The notes beneath the pieces are model-generated. The model was not told the origin of the DNA, searched no databases, and saw nothing but the letters and a program-made list of their open reading frames with translations. From an uncultured Bacteroidota bacterium (GTDB lineage: Bacteria; Bacteroidota; Bacteroidia; 2-12-FULL-35-15), in the NCBI GenBank assembly GCA_903847205.1, contig CAINDA010000060.1, positions 1-47,711 of the forward strand: 47,711 bases of DNA. The letters are read 5' to 3'. A program made the translations under genes and the position numbers. Every line of letters starts with the position of its first letter. The stretch's first letter is position 1. Below, one piece after another: positions 38,128 to 46,489 of this stretch.

Positions 38128-39138
38128 TTAATTTTCTGATTTATTGACTCTTTGCTGAGAGCCTGTTCCAAATGTTACAAGCCCCGCCCCGTCTTCATTC
38201 CTGCTCATACTAGATCCTGCAAATTTTGAGGGGTCGTTCTTCAGGGCACCGGCTGCGGCCTCCCCTCCTGCCCTGCTGCCTTTTGACATGGCAGTCCTTC
38301 CCATTGTTACACCCATCATTGCTGCCGATGTTGCCAGCCCTACTGTTTTTGAAACAAACCCGCTGATGGCAGTGTGGCCTACAACTTTATTTGTCAGCCA
38401 TGGAACCATTAGATATAATAGTATGAATACAATATATGCCGGTGCAAAAGCCAGCGAATCTGAAACAGTCTTTCCGGCTGCCTGCATGTATAAACCGAAT
38501 AATGAATCCAATACTAAGATTGTCACCGCCCAGAATTGCACAGAGATATAATTTTTAAACCATGATTTTAACATGCCTTCGCCGAAACCCGGAATGATAG
38601 AAAGAAAAAAAGCAACAGGTCCCGAAGCAAATAGAAACAAGAGCATTATTTTTCTGAATAACATCATCGTCATATGGATAACAGCCACGAAACCGCCGGT
38701 GCCAAGAGTTGTGACTAAATTCATTGCTGTAAAATGTAAAATAGACAATGAATTTGCCTGGTCTGCATTCCCATTTGCCTGCTGCAGCATATCGGCCTTC
38801 AGGTATTGTTTAGGCAGATCCGCCATTATATCAATAAATGTCTGATTGATTACTCCTATTACTTCGGTATAGTTCGTTAACAAAATCAGTAACATAACTG
38901 CTTTACCTATTTTTAAAATATCTATTCTGTCGCTCTGAATAGATGATCTTATGATCTCTAATGCAAAAACAACAAACACCGCAAATGCGCCGTAGGTTGT
39001 TAAAGCCTTCACCAGCATGTCTGCTGTTTCAGCGGCAGCCTGAAGACCTGCAGGCTCAATAGATGCGCCGTATAATTTATCTGCCAGTACCTGTGCATTG
39101 GCTGAATTTACAGCACTCAGTGCGGTTTGTAATAACAT
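38128..39138 (-). CDS. traJ: TraJ (VirB6-like) polytopic membrane protein
   Basis: This 336-residue protein has at least five membrane segments (for example AVFVVFALEIIRSS, AVMLLILLTNYTEVI, MMLFRKIMLLFLFASGPVAFFLS, FAPAYIVFILLYLMVPWL) and a glycine/alanine-rich C-terminus. FASGPVAFFLSIIPGF and the VPWLTNKVVG motif fit TraJ of Bacteroidetes elements. VirB6-type proteins form part of the inner-membrane pore. It follows traG after 9 bases. Confidence 0.87.
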   Translation of the reverse strand: MLLQTALSAVNSANAQVLADKLYGASIEPAGLQAAAETADMLVKALTTYGAFAVFVVFALEIIRSSIQSDRIDILKIGKAVMLLILLTNYTEVIGVINQTFIDIMADLPKQYLKADMLQQANGNADQANSLSILHFTAMNLVTTLGTGGFVAVIHMTMMLFRKIMLLFLFASGPVAFFLSIIPGFGEGMLKSWFKNYISVQFWAVTILVLDSLFGLYMQAAGKTVSDSLAFAPAYIVFILLYLMVPWLTNKVVGHTAISGFVSKTVGLATSAAMMGVTMGRTAMSKGSRAGGEAAAGALKNDPSKFAGSSMSRNEDGAGLVTFGTGSQQRVNKSEN

Positions 39139-39147
39139 CTTTAAAAT

Positions 39148-41622
39148 TTAATTGTTCTTAAAATGTCCTTTGTTTTTATCTTCTACCCACTGATTAATCG
39201 CATCCGTTAATTTCACATATTTTTCTTTTAATCTATTCAGGTGATTTCTTTCAAGAGGGTGAGATGTTAATACAGCATGTTCACCGGCGCAGACTTCCAG
39301 TGTAAACACATTGCTGTCATTGCCCTGTTTGATAAACAATTCTCTTGAATCCATGCCTTTGCGCAGGCTTGCTATTTTCCTCATTTCATCAGTGGTAAAA
39401 CCCAGATGTCTTCCCAATTCTTCTATTTTTACAGCATCGCTGTGGTTTAAAATAATCTTAGTGTCCGCATTATTAATAATTGCAGGCCCGACCTTGGAGG
39501 TAATAATTTCTGTTATGCCCTGCGTAATAATGGTCATTGCACCGTTGTTTTTTCTTAACGTCCGGTACATGTATTCTACAAAACCGCCCATCCCGTCTGA
39601 TAACATAGACCAGGCTTCATCCATCACAAAATATTTTATATCATCAGGATATTTTCTTACTACATCCATTGATAATTCAGTCAGCAGCATGGTAACAAGA
39701 GGATAAAGCTCTGCGTTGTCTTTTACCCTGGCCATATCAAAACAGACCAATGGATAATCTGAAATATCCAAGGTGTCTTTGTTGTTTAGCAAGTCTTTGT
39801 ATTTACCGTTTGAATAGGCATCCAGCACAACCAAAAACCTGTCTATCTTTACTATATCGACATAGATTTTATGATCTTTATCTTCACTGTTTTTTTCATT
39901 GTACATCTTCAGCCATTCATAAAATAATTTTAAGCTGGGATGATAGGTGATTTCTTTTTGACGCTGTTCTGACGCATCTTTATAATATGCTGCAATCCAT
40001 TTTGATAAAACTGTTTTCTCTTCCCTGTCAAATGCCTCACCCTTCCATATCTGCCCGAACATCGAAAGCAGGAAACTTATTTTATCTTCGTTTATCTCAT
40101 AACGGTTATTTATAAACGGCACCAAAAACGGATTGAAAGAAATTGGTTTTTCAGGATTGTACTCGTAATATTTTACGCCTGAATTTTCATTGTTGCTTCC
40201 CAGCGCTTCAAATATATTTTTGTAGGTTCCGCCTACATCAATGATAATCTGTCTTTCTTTTCTTTCATACCGCTGCAGTATAAAGTGCCCGATGGTAAAT
40301 GATTTTCCGGAACCGGAGGGACCGATTACAATACAGTTTTGATTATTCAGCCCCCTGTTGAATAAATTAATATGCACCAAATTCCGAAAACGGTCTGCAA
40401 TAAAATCACCGGATTTAGCGCCTCTGAACGATGTTGTAAAATCAATATATGCAGTCGCAACATCGGATGGCATCGTTATCCATCTTACAGATTCAGATGC
40501 ATTTCCGGGCAGGCTTGCAAAAAACATCCCTGTGTTATAATATGTTTCAACCAAAGCGTCTGCGCTGTCCCAGGTTCTTATTTCTGCTATAGCATTTGTT
40601 ACATTTCTTTCCCTTGCCTGTTCCCCGAGTGTATAAATGATTATTTGTTTTGACATGGATACCAGCCTTTTTTGATTCGCCCGGATATCTTCTGTCATTA
40701 ATCCCAATTCTTCATCCTTTATTTTTGTATCCTCACCGCCGAACTGTGTTGCTGCGAAATTTAATTTTCTTTCACGGTCTAAACGCTCCAGTTCTTTTTC
40801 TGTATCATCAATTGCATAGCTCGTAATTACCATGTGGGGTATCTGAAGATAAATTCCGATGTTGTATGTAAAAGGGCATACAACGCCGTAATCGCAGGGT
40901 TTTGAATAATCTATAACCTTGCTCTGTTCAACCATCGATATCACATTCAGTTTTTTATCTCCGATTGTTAAATAATTATCCTGATTGAAAATAGTTTTAT
41001 AAGGCTGTCCCGGATCAAAACGAAATTCCATATTGAGCATCATGCGGTAGAGCTCCTTTAAATCTTCTGTATTTAATCTTGAAAAAGAAACATCCGGGAT
41101 TGAACCAAGCTCTTGAATATAGGAAGGAACTATCTTCTGAAATTCATCTATTCTTTTTTCAATATTCTTTAAGGTTTTCTTTGTGTCTATTTTATCAAAG
41201 GATGCAAAGGAATTATTTATTTCATTGGGCTTGGTGTTATTATCAGCAGGGGAAATAATAAAAAAATAACTTTTATGGCAGAGTACCGGCCTTCCTAAAA
41301 AATGGTCAAGTGTCTGTGATTCGAAATAGTTTAAATCCCTTTCTTTACTGATGTAGTCATTATAATAAATATCTATCTTTTGAACAATGGAATGTTTTGG
41401 CAGTCCCTTAAAGGATGATTCAAATGTTTTACCTGCATTCTGATATTCATCTGCGGACCATTTTTCCATTTCAACACCTTCAAATACGTAGCCTATTGCA
41501 ATCCTGCCGTTTTTCATTACCAGTAAATCTTTTTCGAAAGACAATACCGGCAGTAAATTTTCTAGCGTTTGGCTGCTGTTTTTGTTCTGGAAGAAATCTG
41601 TGATTTTATTAATAATGGACAT
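39148..41622 (-). CDS. traG: TraG, VirB4-type conjugation ATPase
   Basis: At 824 residues the protein is close to the usual TraG length. Walker A is GPSGSGKS at 434-441 and Walker B is YFVMDEA at 664-670. The family N-terminal region (residues 1-400) and the RNxxNAIAEIRTW-like helix are present. VirB4 energises pilus assembly and transfer. The start overlaps the end of traF by 61 bases, which indicates coupled translation, and traJ follows after 9 bases. Confidence 0.96.
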   Translation of the reverse strand: MSIINKITDFFQNKNSSQTLENLLPVLSFEKDLLVMKNGRIAIGYVFEGVEMEKWSADEYQNAGKTFESSFKGLPKHSIVQKIDIYYNDYISKERDLNYFESQTLDHFLGRPVLCHKSYFFIISPADNNTKPNEINNSFASFDKIDTKKTLKNIEKRIDEFQKIVPSYIQELGSIPDVSFSRLNTEDLKELYRMMLNMEFRFDPGQPYKTIFNQDNYLTIGDKKLNVISMVEQSKVIDYSKPCDYGVVCPFTYNIGIYLQIPHMVITSYAIDDTEKELERLDRERKLNFAATQFGGEDTKIKDEELGLMTEDIRANQKRLVSMSKQIIIYTLGEQARERNVTNAIAEIRTWDSADALVETYYNTGMFFASLPGNASESVRWITMPSDVATAYIDFTTSFRGAKSGDFIADRFRNLVHINLFNRGLNNQNCIVIGPSGSGKSFTIGHFILQRYERKERQIIIDVGGTYKNIFEALGSNNENSGVKYYEYNPEKPISFNPFLVPFINNRYEINEDKISFLLSMFGQIWKGEAFDREEKTVLSKWIAAYYKDASEQRQKEITYHPSLKLFYEWLKMYNEKNSEDKDHKIYVDIVKIDRFLVVLDAYSNGKYKDLLNNKDTLDISDYPLVCFDMARVKDNAELYPLVTMLLTELSMDVVRKYPDDIKYFVMDEAWSMLSDGMGGFVEYMYRTLRKNNGAMTIITQGITEIITSKVGPAIINNADTKIILNHSDAVKIEELGRHLGFTTDEMRKIASLRKGMDSRELFIKQGNDSNVFTLEVCAGEHAVLTSHPLERNHLNRLKEKYVKLTDAINQWVEDKNKGHFKNN

Positions 41623-41900
41623 GCCGGCGTAATTTTTTTTGGTTGTAAAAATTTATAACTGGTAACTGCAAAAAGGTAGTTCGGACATTTCTTTTTATTT
41701 GCATACCTTAAGATCAGGATTAAAGAAGTAATCAGTACAATCAGAATCATCACCCCCCAGATACCCGGCTTGAATCCAATGTTTTCAAGAATTGTACTTA
41801 CTATGACGTAAGCAAATACCAGGCATATGACACCGATAAAATCAGGGATTGACAAGCCGAATATTTTGACTTGTTTCTCAACAGTTTTGTAGACTCTCAT
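41562..41900 (-). CDS. traF: TraF (VirB3-like) membrane protein
   Basis: This 112-residue protein has the start VYKTVEKQVKIFGLSIPDFI and two membrane helices (about 22-38 and 46-64), typical of TraF/DUF4133, the VirB3 counterpart. The last 20 residues overlap the start of traG in another frame. It lies 5 bases after traE. Confidence 0.85.
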   Translation of the reverse strand: MRVYKTVEKQVKIFGLSIPDFIGVICLVFAYVIVSTILENIGFKPGIWGVMILIVLITSLILILRYANKKKCPNYLFAVTSYKFLQPKKITPACPLLIKSQISSRTKTAAKR

Positions 41901-41905
41901 CTTTG

Positions 41906-42220
41906 TTAATACGTGATGCCCCAGTCTGAAAAGATAATTGCTTTAGCGAACCATAGAATAATGGCAATCACAAAGTAAGTGGCCTTACTTTTTACATCCT
42001 GTGATTTTGTTGCTAATGCTATAATTAAACCGACAAATGAAATAAGCAACGCAATTAATACAATACCTTCCAGTATCGGTTTTAACCATGTTCTGATATT
42101 ATTTACCTGTGTTGCTGTTCCCGTACCGTTTTGTGCTGATGCGGCAGCGGATTGAATTAATAAAGCTCCGAGAGCTATGCCGTTGAGTATTTTTGTTTTA
42201 ATGGGAAGTCGTTTTTTCAT
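41906..42220 (-). CDS. traE: TraE (VirB2-like) pilin-type protein
   Basis: This 104-residue protein has a long signal peptide (AASAQ cleavage) and two hydrophobic helices (about 49-67 and 79-98) separated by TKSQDVKSKA. Length and topology match TraE/DUF4134, the VirB2 pilin counterpart. It is the first gene of operon C. Its ATG overlaps the stop of a tiny upstream frame (TAATG). Confidence 0.85.
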   Translation of the reverse strand: MKKRLPIKTKILNGIALGALLIQSAAASAQNGTGTATQVNNIRTWLKPILEGIVLIALLISFVGLIIALATKSQDVKSKATYFVIAIILWFAKAIIFSDWGITY

Positions 42221-42223
42221 TAG

Positions 42224-42270
42224 TTATTCTTGTTATAAGTTGGCAGAGATTTAAGTAAACTGTCATTTGT
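42224..42270 (-). other. Possible leader peptide coupled to traE
   Basis: The minus strand carries an ATG frame of 17 codons (MTNDSLLKSLPTYNKNN) whose stop TAA overlaps the traE ATG in the sequence TAATG. The frame stays open for about 20 further codons upstream without a start. The overlap suggests translational coupling, as for a leader peptide or the end of a decayed gene. Confidence 0.3.
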
Positions 42271-42442
42271 CATATTGAAATTGCTTAAAGTTGTCTTAAT
42301 AAAAATCAGACACTGCTCCGCTTTTGCACGTATGTTTTATCTTTCACGTTTTAAATACTATTTAATTCAGCCGCATCTATTGATTGAATTTTACTAGGGG
42401 ACTCATTTACTTTTTAATTTAAGTTCGATAATTTTACAGCCG

Positions 42443-42458
42443 CACCTATTTATAGGTG
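42443..42458. promoter_or_regulatory. Palindrome in the traE upstream region
   Basis: CACCTAT, TT, ATAGGTG form perfect 7-base arms 223 bases upstream of traE. A related half-site sequence recurs about 70 bases closer to traE. It is a candidate operator; no regulator is assigned. Confidence 0.35.
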
Positions 42459-43132
42459 GGTATTTATTACTGCAATTTGAGAAAGAATAAATGTGCAGGC
42501 AATAGTTAGGAGTCGGTATTTTTAATCACTATATGTAGGTATTAAAAAAACATCCTATTTTATTCTGAAGAAGTAGTAATGTGCCTTAACCTTCATTAGT
42601 GGTGAGACAATGGATAATGTTCTCGGGAAAACGGAAGGGACAGCACAATTTTTTTTGATTATTAATTCTGAATAAGTAATTAAGGAGTTAAATTTGGCTT
42701 ACTCTTCAATTGGGCGGAGTTATAACAAGTACTGGTATTATTCGTTCCTTTTTTAAAATATTATTTCTATAAAGGCCTCTTTTGCTTTTACGCACTAATG
42801 GTGTTGGTTATGCTTTTTTAAGAATGCTTTAACGGTGAAAATTCATCATATTTTTTTCGAAGAAAAGTTTTTGAGCTGCCAATGATATTTCGATCGAACA
42901 AATTGTTTCATCGGCAATTCTTTCCAATAACAACCTGTTTTTTAAACGATATTAGATGGACTCTATCACTTGATATTCCGTAACTTTAATATTGTTGAAT
43001 TTATTACCAAATTTCAGCTGTGGACAAATCTCTTTTTCTCATTGTAAGCAACATTTTATTTAGAAAAATAATGAGTATCGATTTCCGAGTATTATCCTTT
43101 CTTTTTAATAGAGGACTTTCAACCGCCTCATT

Positions 43133-43837
43133 TTATAGTATATCAGCTAAAAATTTCTTTACATCATTTTCTTTTTCATTATTGAATCTTGTTTTAACTG
43201 ATTCATGTCTGTCCTCCTCTTTTCCCGTTGTTTCTGATTTGTTTATTGTTAAGGCATCTTCCTCGATTGGGACACTCTTATCATTAAAAGTAAAATCAAA
43301 TTTAATTTCAGATTGCTCCTTTAAAGAATTGAGGGGTGTTTCTTGAGGAGAGGGAGCGGTAATTATTTCTTCGGCAGCCTTTTCTTTTATGGTTTGATCT
43401 TCCTGTTCCTTTTTTATTAATGTTCCCGGTTTTTCCTGCCTCAATTTTTTTCTATCGCGTATTTCTATTTCTCTTTTCTCATTCTCCCCATAATTAATCA
43501 TTGTTATAATATTCAAATCACTATTTTTCTCCTTCCCTCCTGTTTTCTCAATTTCCTCAGCCGTCGCCGAACCGAATGCCTGAGATGTTCCTTCTTTGTA
43601 GTCAACAGTCATTGAATAAATCAAATTGGAAGCACCATAAGTAAAACTTAATATTCCTATAATATCTTTTCCATTTATATCCGCGCCAAGTATAAAACCC
43701 ATCATCTGTCTGCCTAAAAGTAATACAACGACAGCCATAAAACCAACTGAGATTAATATATTCAATCCTTTCGAAGGCTTTTGTCCGTTGAGTTTTTGTT
43801 TTTCAATTATAATATAAATCAGCAGAATCTTTTCCAT
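43133..43837 (-). CDS. Unknown membrane protein with charged tail
   Basis: This 234-residue protein starts at the ATG at 43837; a TTG at 43849 adds four residues but is less likely. The N-terminal third has hydrophobic segments (ILLIYIII, LISVGFMAVVVLLLG, IIGILSFTYGASNLIYSM). From about residue 85 it is a long, very charged Glu/Lys-rich tail (KKEQEDQTIKEKAAEEIITA), probably cytoplasmic and poorly ordered. I do not recognise a family. It lies upstream of traE on the same strand and could be an accessory transfer protein, but the 912-base gap makes that uncertain. Confidence 0.6.
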   Translation of the reverse strand: MEKILLIYIIIEKQKLNGQKPSKGLNILISVGFMAVVVLLLGRQMMGFILGADINGKDIIGILSFTYGASNLIYSMTVDYKEGTSQAFGSATAEEIEKTGGKEKNSDLNIITMINYGENEKREIEIRDRKKLRQEKPGTLIKKEQEDQTIKEKAAEEIITAPSPQETPLNSLKEQSEIKFDFTFNDKSVPIEEDALTINKSETTGKEEDRHESVKTRFNNEKENDVKKFLADIL

Positions 43838-43924
43838 GAGCAGGAACAAAAGTAATAGTATTATTTAGAAAATATTTTTATGCTTTTTTTATTTCTTTAT
43901 GTTTGCATTAAATTTTAAACAGCA

Positions 43925-44160
43925 ATGAGTAATTCCAGCAAAAAAACTTAGCTATCAACTGGCGCAGATAATAGTTTTAAAACATCTTGAACGTATTCAG
44001 AAAGGGCAGTTGGAAACCTTCTGCAAGACGGCTGGGCTGAATTTACGGTACTGTTAAAAATTTTAAATCGAATAAGGAAAGCAGCTACCCTAAAATTCTC
44101 CTGCAGCTCCTTATTATTTTTAAATATAATGTCGAATTAATTATTGAATACTCATTCCTT
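43925..44160 (+). pseudogene. Frameshifted XRE/Cro-type HTH regulator remnant
   Basis: Read across two +1 shifts this gives one XRE-like protein. The ATG frame gives MSNSSKK up to a run of seven A (43940-43946). The next frame gives LSYQLAQIIVLKHLERIQKG, then LETFCKTAGLNLR. After one extra base near 44049 a third frame gives TVKNFKSNKESSYPKILLQL, then LIIFKYNVELIIE. This is the helix-turn-helix pattern of Cro/C1 regulators. Both breaks look like single-base insertions. The third frame stays open into the downstream primase-like gene, which supports the ATG at 44189 over the TTG at 44144 for that gene. The first break could be a homopolymer sequencing error; the second is not in a homopolymer. 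Confidence 0.55.
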
Positions 44161-44188
44161 TTTAAAACACCGCTTAAACCTGCAATCA

Positions 44189-45640
44189 ATGAAACAGCTG
44201 GACCAGTTAAAAGCAGAAACAGACCGCCTAAAATGTGAAGTAAACCTGATTGACTTCGCCTCCCACTACGATAAATTTGAAATAGATAAAAAGAAAAACA
44301 GCAATAATCAGGTTGAAAGCATGAACTGCGTTTTCATGCGGAATGATGTGGATGATAAGTTAGTCATTACACGTAATACAAATGGGCATTACATTTACTT
44401 CAATCCGGAGAATGACAGGGACAAAGGAACAATATTTGATTTCATTGAAAACAGAAGAGCCGGTAAAAATTTTTCAATGTCTTATGCTAAAAAAATTATT
44501 AATGATTTTTCCGGCAATATTAAAAAGAGCTATATAAAACCGACCGGGATTAAATTAGCTGCTAAAACAAATGACCAGGCGTTAACAAAAGTGCAGGCGC
44601 ATTTCAATAAACTTCCTGAATTAAATAACACGGATTTCCTTGAATCCAGAGGATTGTCGAAAGAATTACTTTTTTCAGATGTTTGTAAAAAAAGGATTTA
44701 TAATGAAGAATACGCTGATAAAAACAGCGGGGCTGTCTATACAAATACGGTTTTTCCATTATACGGTTTTAATGATAAAAAAAGTGTTGTCCTTGGTTTT
44801 GAAAGACGCAACGATGAATTTAAAGGCGCTTTTGAAGGCAGTTTAAAAAGCGCTTCCATATGGGTATCTTCTTTTAATAAAGCAGAGCCGGTAAACAATT
44901 TCGTTGTTTCTGAATCTGCTGTCGATTCGCTGAGCTATGCGCAAATAAAGGATGATTGGCGTTCCGCCAACAACGTCTATGCCGCTACCTCCGGCAGCGC
45001 CTGGGACGGCCACATTGATTTGTACCAGAAAACGATAAACAATTTAAAGCCGGCCGCTGTCGTTCTTGCGAACGACAACGACTGTGCGGGAGAGCGTTTT
45101 AACTGCAAAATTTTAGGGCGTTTGGAACTTTCGAACTATGTCGATGCAGAGTATTTAGAAAAAAATAAAATGCTGGTTCATGCGAATATTGAAGTTCATC
45201 TGGCAGATAAATATACAGGGCAGATTGAGTGGAAATTGTCGCACGATAAAGTTCCAGAGCTTAAAGATGATAAGATTAAGTTTTTGGAACAGCATATCCC
45301 CGCTTTTAAAGATATTCAGCTTTTTTATGAAACTAAGAATAACGAGCTGTTAGAAGTGAATAGAGATAAGCAGATTTTTGTTTTGGAATCTCATTTTCAC
45401 GAAAACCTGTCTTCGATTAAAGTCAAATTTCCTAATAACCATGAGAACTGGAAAGTTATTTCTGAAAGTATTGTGCAGTTGAAATTGGATTTTTCGGAGA
45501 ACGTAAAAATTGAAAGACCCGTTTCTAAAGACTGGAACCAGGATTTAATGGACAGCCTGAATATGAAAAGTAAAAAAGAATTGAATAAAGAAATTTTAGA
45601 AAAATCAGTTATTAAATCTAATAAAGGTTTGAAGCTTTAA
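44189..45640 (+). CDS. TOPRIM primase-like protein (DUF3991 type)
   Basis: This 483-residue protein has a degenerate primase zinc-finger-like start (CEVNLIDFASHYDKFEIDKK, then NGHYIYFNP and GTIFDFIENRR) that lacks the usual zinc ligands. A TOPRIM domain follows with the conserved Glu242 in VVSESAVDSLSY and the DxD pair Asp296/Asp298 in VVLANDNDCAG. Such proteins are common on plasmids and conjugative elements of Bacteroidota and are thought to act in replication or transfer. The ATG at 44189 is preferred; a TTG at 44144 would add 15 residues that overlap the HTH remnant. Confidence 0.85.
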   Translation: MKQLDQLKAETDRLKCEVNLIDFASHYDKFEIDKKKNSNNQVESMNCVFMRNDVDDKLVITRNTNGHYIYFNPENDRDKGTIFDFIENRRAGKNFSMSYAKKIINDFSGNIKKSYIKPTGIKLAAKTNDQALTKVQAHFNKLPELNNTDFLESRGLSKELLFSDVCKKRIYNEEYADKNSGAVYTNTVFPLYGFNDKKSVVLGFERRNDEFKGAFEGSLKSASIWVSSFNKAEPVNNFVVSESAVDSLSYAQIKDDWRSANNVYAATSGSAWDGHIDLYQKTINNLKPAAVVLANDNDCAGERFNCKILGRLELSNYVDAEYLEKNKMLVHANIEVHLADKYTGQIEWKLSHDKVPELKDDKIKFLEQHIPAFKDIQLFYETKNNELLEVNRDKQIFVLESHFHENLSSIKVKFPNNHENWKVISESIVQLKLDFSENVKIERPVSKDWNQDLMDSLNMKSKKELNKEILEKSVIKSNKGLKL

Positions 45641-45649
45641 CCTGCTGAG

Positions 45650-45689
45650 TTGTTCTAAGTCTGTTTGAAATAAACAGACATAAGAACAA
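45650..45689. repeat. Imperfect 40-base palindrome after the primase gene
   Basis: TTGTTCT and GTCTGTTT on the left pair with AAACAGAC and AGAACAA on the right, around a GAAAT loop with a small internal bulge. It lies 10 bases after the TOPRIM stop. It could end that transcript or be a protein-binding site. Confidence 0.6.
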
Positions 45690-45770
45690 TGCGTACACGA
45701 TACGCACCCGTTCGGGCTGTCATCAGGGCTGAAAACACACAGCCTTTCCCTATCGCGTATCCTGTCTGTA

Positions 45771-45845
45771 CCCTTTTGAGAAGAAAACTATTTTTAGCTC
45801 TCTCAACAGCCGGCCCGGGATAAAAATATTTTCTTCTCAAAAGGG
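45771..45845. repeat. Long near-perfect inverted repeat
   Basis: The left arm of 25 bases (starting CCCTTTTGAGAAGAAAA) pairs with the right arm of 24 bases (ending TTCTTCTCAAAAGGG) with a single-base bulge. The 26-base spacer contains GCCGGCCCGGG. Such long, stable cruciforms are typical of origins of single-strand replication, oriT or site-specific recombination sites. Confidence 0.75.
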
Positions 45846-46091
45846 AACACGCGCAGCAACACTTCAGCTTCAGCATCATTACGGATCTTCGTACACACCC
45901 AGGCAGGCTCTGGGCGTTTCCTCAGACCTTCATTCTTTATGAAGCAGAAGAGTTGCTTTCAGCCTGCCCCTCCCCTGCCCTATTGCGCTTTGCCCATCCC
46001 CTCAACATATAACAAGATCTCTTTTCAGCGGAATATATTTTATTTAAAGTGCCTTCGGCAGGCAATGGGGAAAAAATTTTGTGCCGTTTCT

Positions 46092-46123
46092 TTTGTTGGT
46101 AATGTGATGCTGTTTTATTTTTG
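46092..46123 (+). promoter_or_regulatory. Bacteroidetes consensus promoter
   Basis: TTTG at 46092-46095, a 20-base spacer and TATTTTTG (TAnnTTTG) at 46116-46123 match the -33/-7 consensus of Bacteroidetes sigma factors. It lies about 50 bases ahead of the 44-residue gene at 46175 and probably drives the small accessory genes that follow. Confidence 0.7.
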
Positions 46124-46124
46124 G

Positions 46125-46139
46125 GATATATAATATATC
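46125..46139. promoter_or_regulatory. Palindrome at the presumed transcription start
   Basis: GATATAT, A, ATATATC is a perfect 7+1+7 palindrome immediately after the -7 element, so it would overlap the start of the transcript. It could be an operator for the accessory-gene promoter. Confidence 0.4.
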
Positions 46140-46174
46140 TGTAAATTTACATTATAAATCAACAAGAAAATATT

Positions 46175-46309
46175 ATGAATCGCGAACAATTAGAAAAAAT
46201 CAGTACCGCCCGGCTTTGTTCATTGCTTGGTATTTCTTATGAATATTTTACTACGTATCAATTCACAAGAGAGCAGTTAATCGAAATGATTTTAACCCCT
46301 GAAAATTAG
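46175..46309 (+). CDS. Small 44-residue protein
   Basis: The gene runs from ATG to TAG behind the consensus promoter and gives MNREQLEKISTARLCSLLG and a Tyr-rich C-terminal half ending MILTPEN. Two short amphipathic helices are likely. No family is recognised. Support comes from the promoter, the coding-like composition and the 4-base gap to the next gene. Confidence 0.6.
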   Translation: MNREQLEKISTARLCSLLGISYEYFTTYQFTREQLIEMILTPEN

Positions 46310-46313
46310 AAAA

Positions 46314-46469
46314 ATGATTAAAAAAACTTGTAAAAACTGCGGTGATAAATATACACCGGATGAAGACGAAGCCGTGGAAACTGAGCTTTGTGAAGAATGT
46401 TTTTTAATGTTAGAAAACTCACAGCAGGAAGAAATGTATGATTTCTCTGATGCTGATAACGGATTATAA
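46314..46469 (+). CDS. Small zinc-ribbon protein
   Basis: This 51-residue protein has two CxxC knuckles, CKNCGDKY at residues 6-13 and LCEECF at 25-30, the arrangement of a small zinc ribbon. The rest is very acidic (TPDEDEAVETE, EEMYDFSDADNG). It starts 4 bases after the previous stop. A regulatory or protein-contact role is likely; no specific function can be given. Confidence 0.65.
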   Translation: MIKKTCKNCGDKYTPDEDEAVETELCEECFLMLENSQQEEMYDFSDADNGL

Positions 46470-46489
46470 ACAAAATAAAATTTTTAAAA

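Larger units (their letters stand above)
42221..43132. other. Gene-poor leader region of the transfer operon
   Basis: This 912-base AT-rich region has no convincing gene. Within it I see a perfect palindrome (CACCTAT/ATAGGTG) at 42443-42458, imperfect direct repeats built on ATAGRTGCGGCTG (minus strand), a short frame ending in TAATG at traE, and possible coding remnants at 42829-43045 (minus). No TTTG/TAnnTTTG promoter pair was found. Confidence 0.5.
45641..46174. other. Highly structured non-coding region (origin, oriT or RNA candidate)
   Basis: This 534-base stretch without a convincing gene is packed with inverted repeats: a 40-base palindrome at 45650-45689; GCGTA/TACGC at 45691-45705; CCCG/CGGG at 45707-45716; arms of 25 and 24 bases at 45771-45845; CCCAG/CTGGG at 45898-45914; CTTCAT/ATGAAG at 45928-45944. 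It is more GC-rich than its surroundings. The density fits a replication origin, a transfer origin or a structured RNA, but nothing here decides among them. Confidence 0.55.

Noticed and set aside
43838-43860. TACTTTTG as promoter of the membrane-protein gene
   Set aside because: It matches TAnnTTTG but lies so close to the ATG that almost no leader would remain, and no -33 element is present.
44144-44188. TTG start of the primase-like gene
   Set aside because: The 15 extra residues overlap the third frame of the HTH remnant; the ATG at 44189 is better placed.
45655-45879. Minus-strand open frame of 74 codons
   Set aside because: It runs across the inverted repeats, and its translation is cysteine- and arginine-rich without any protein-like pattern.
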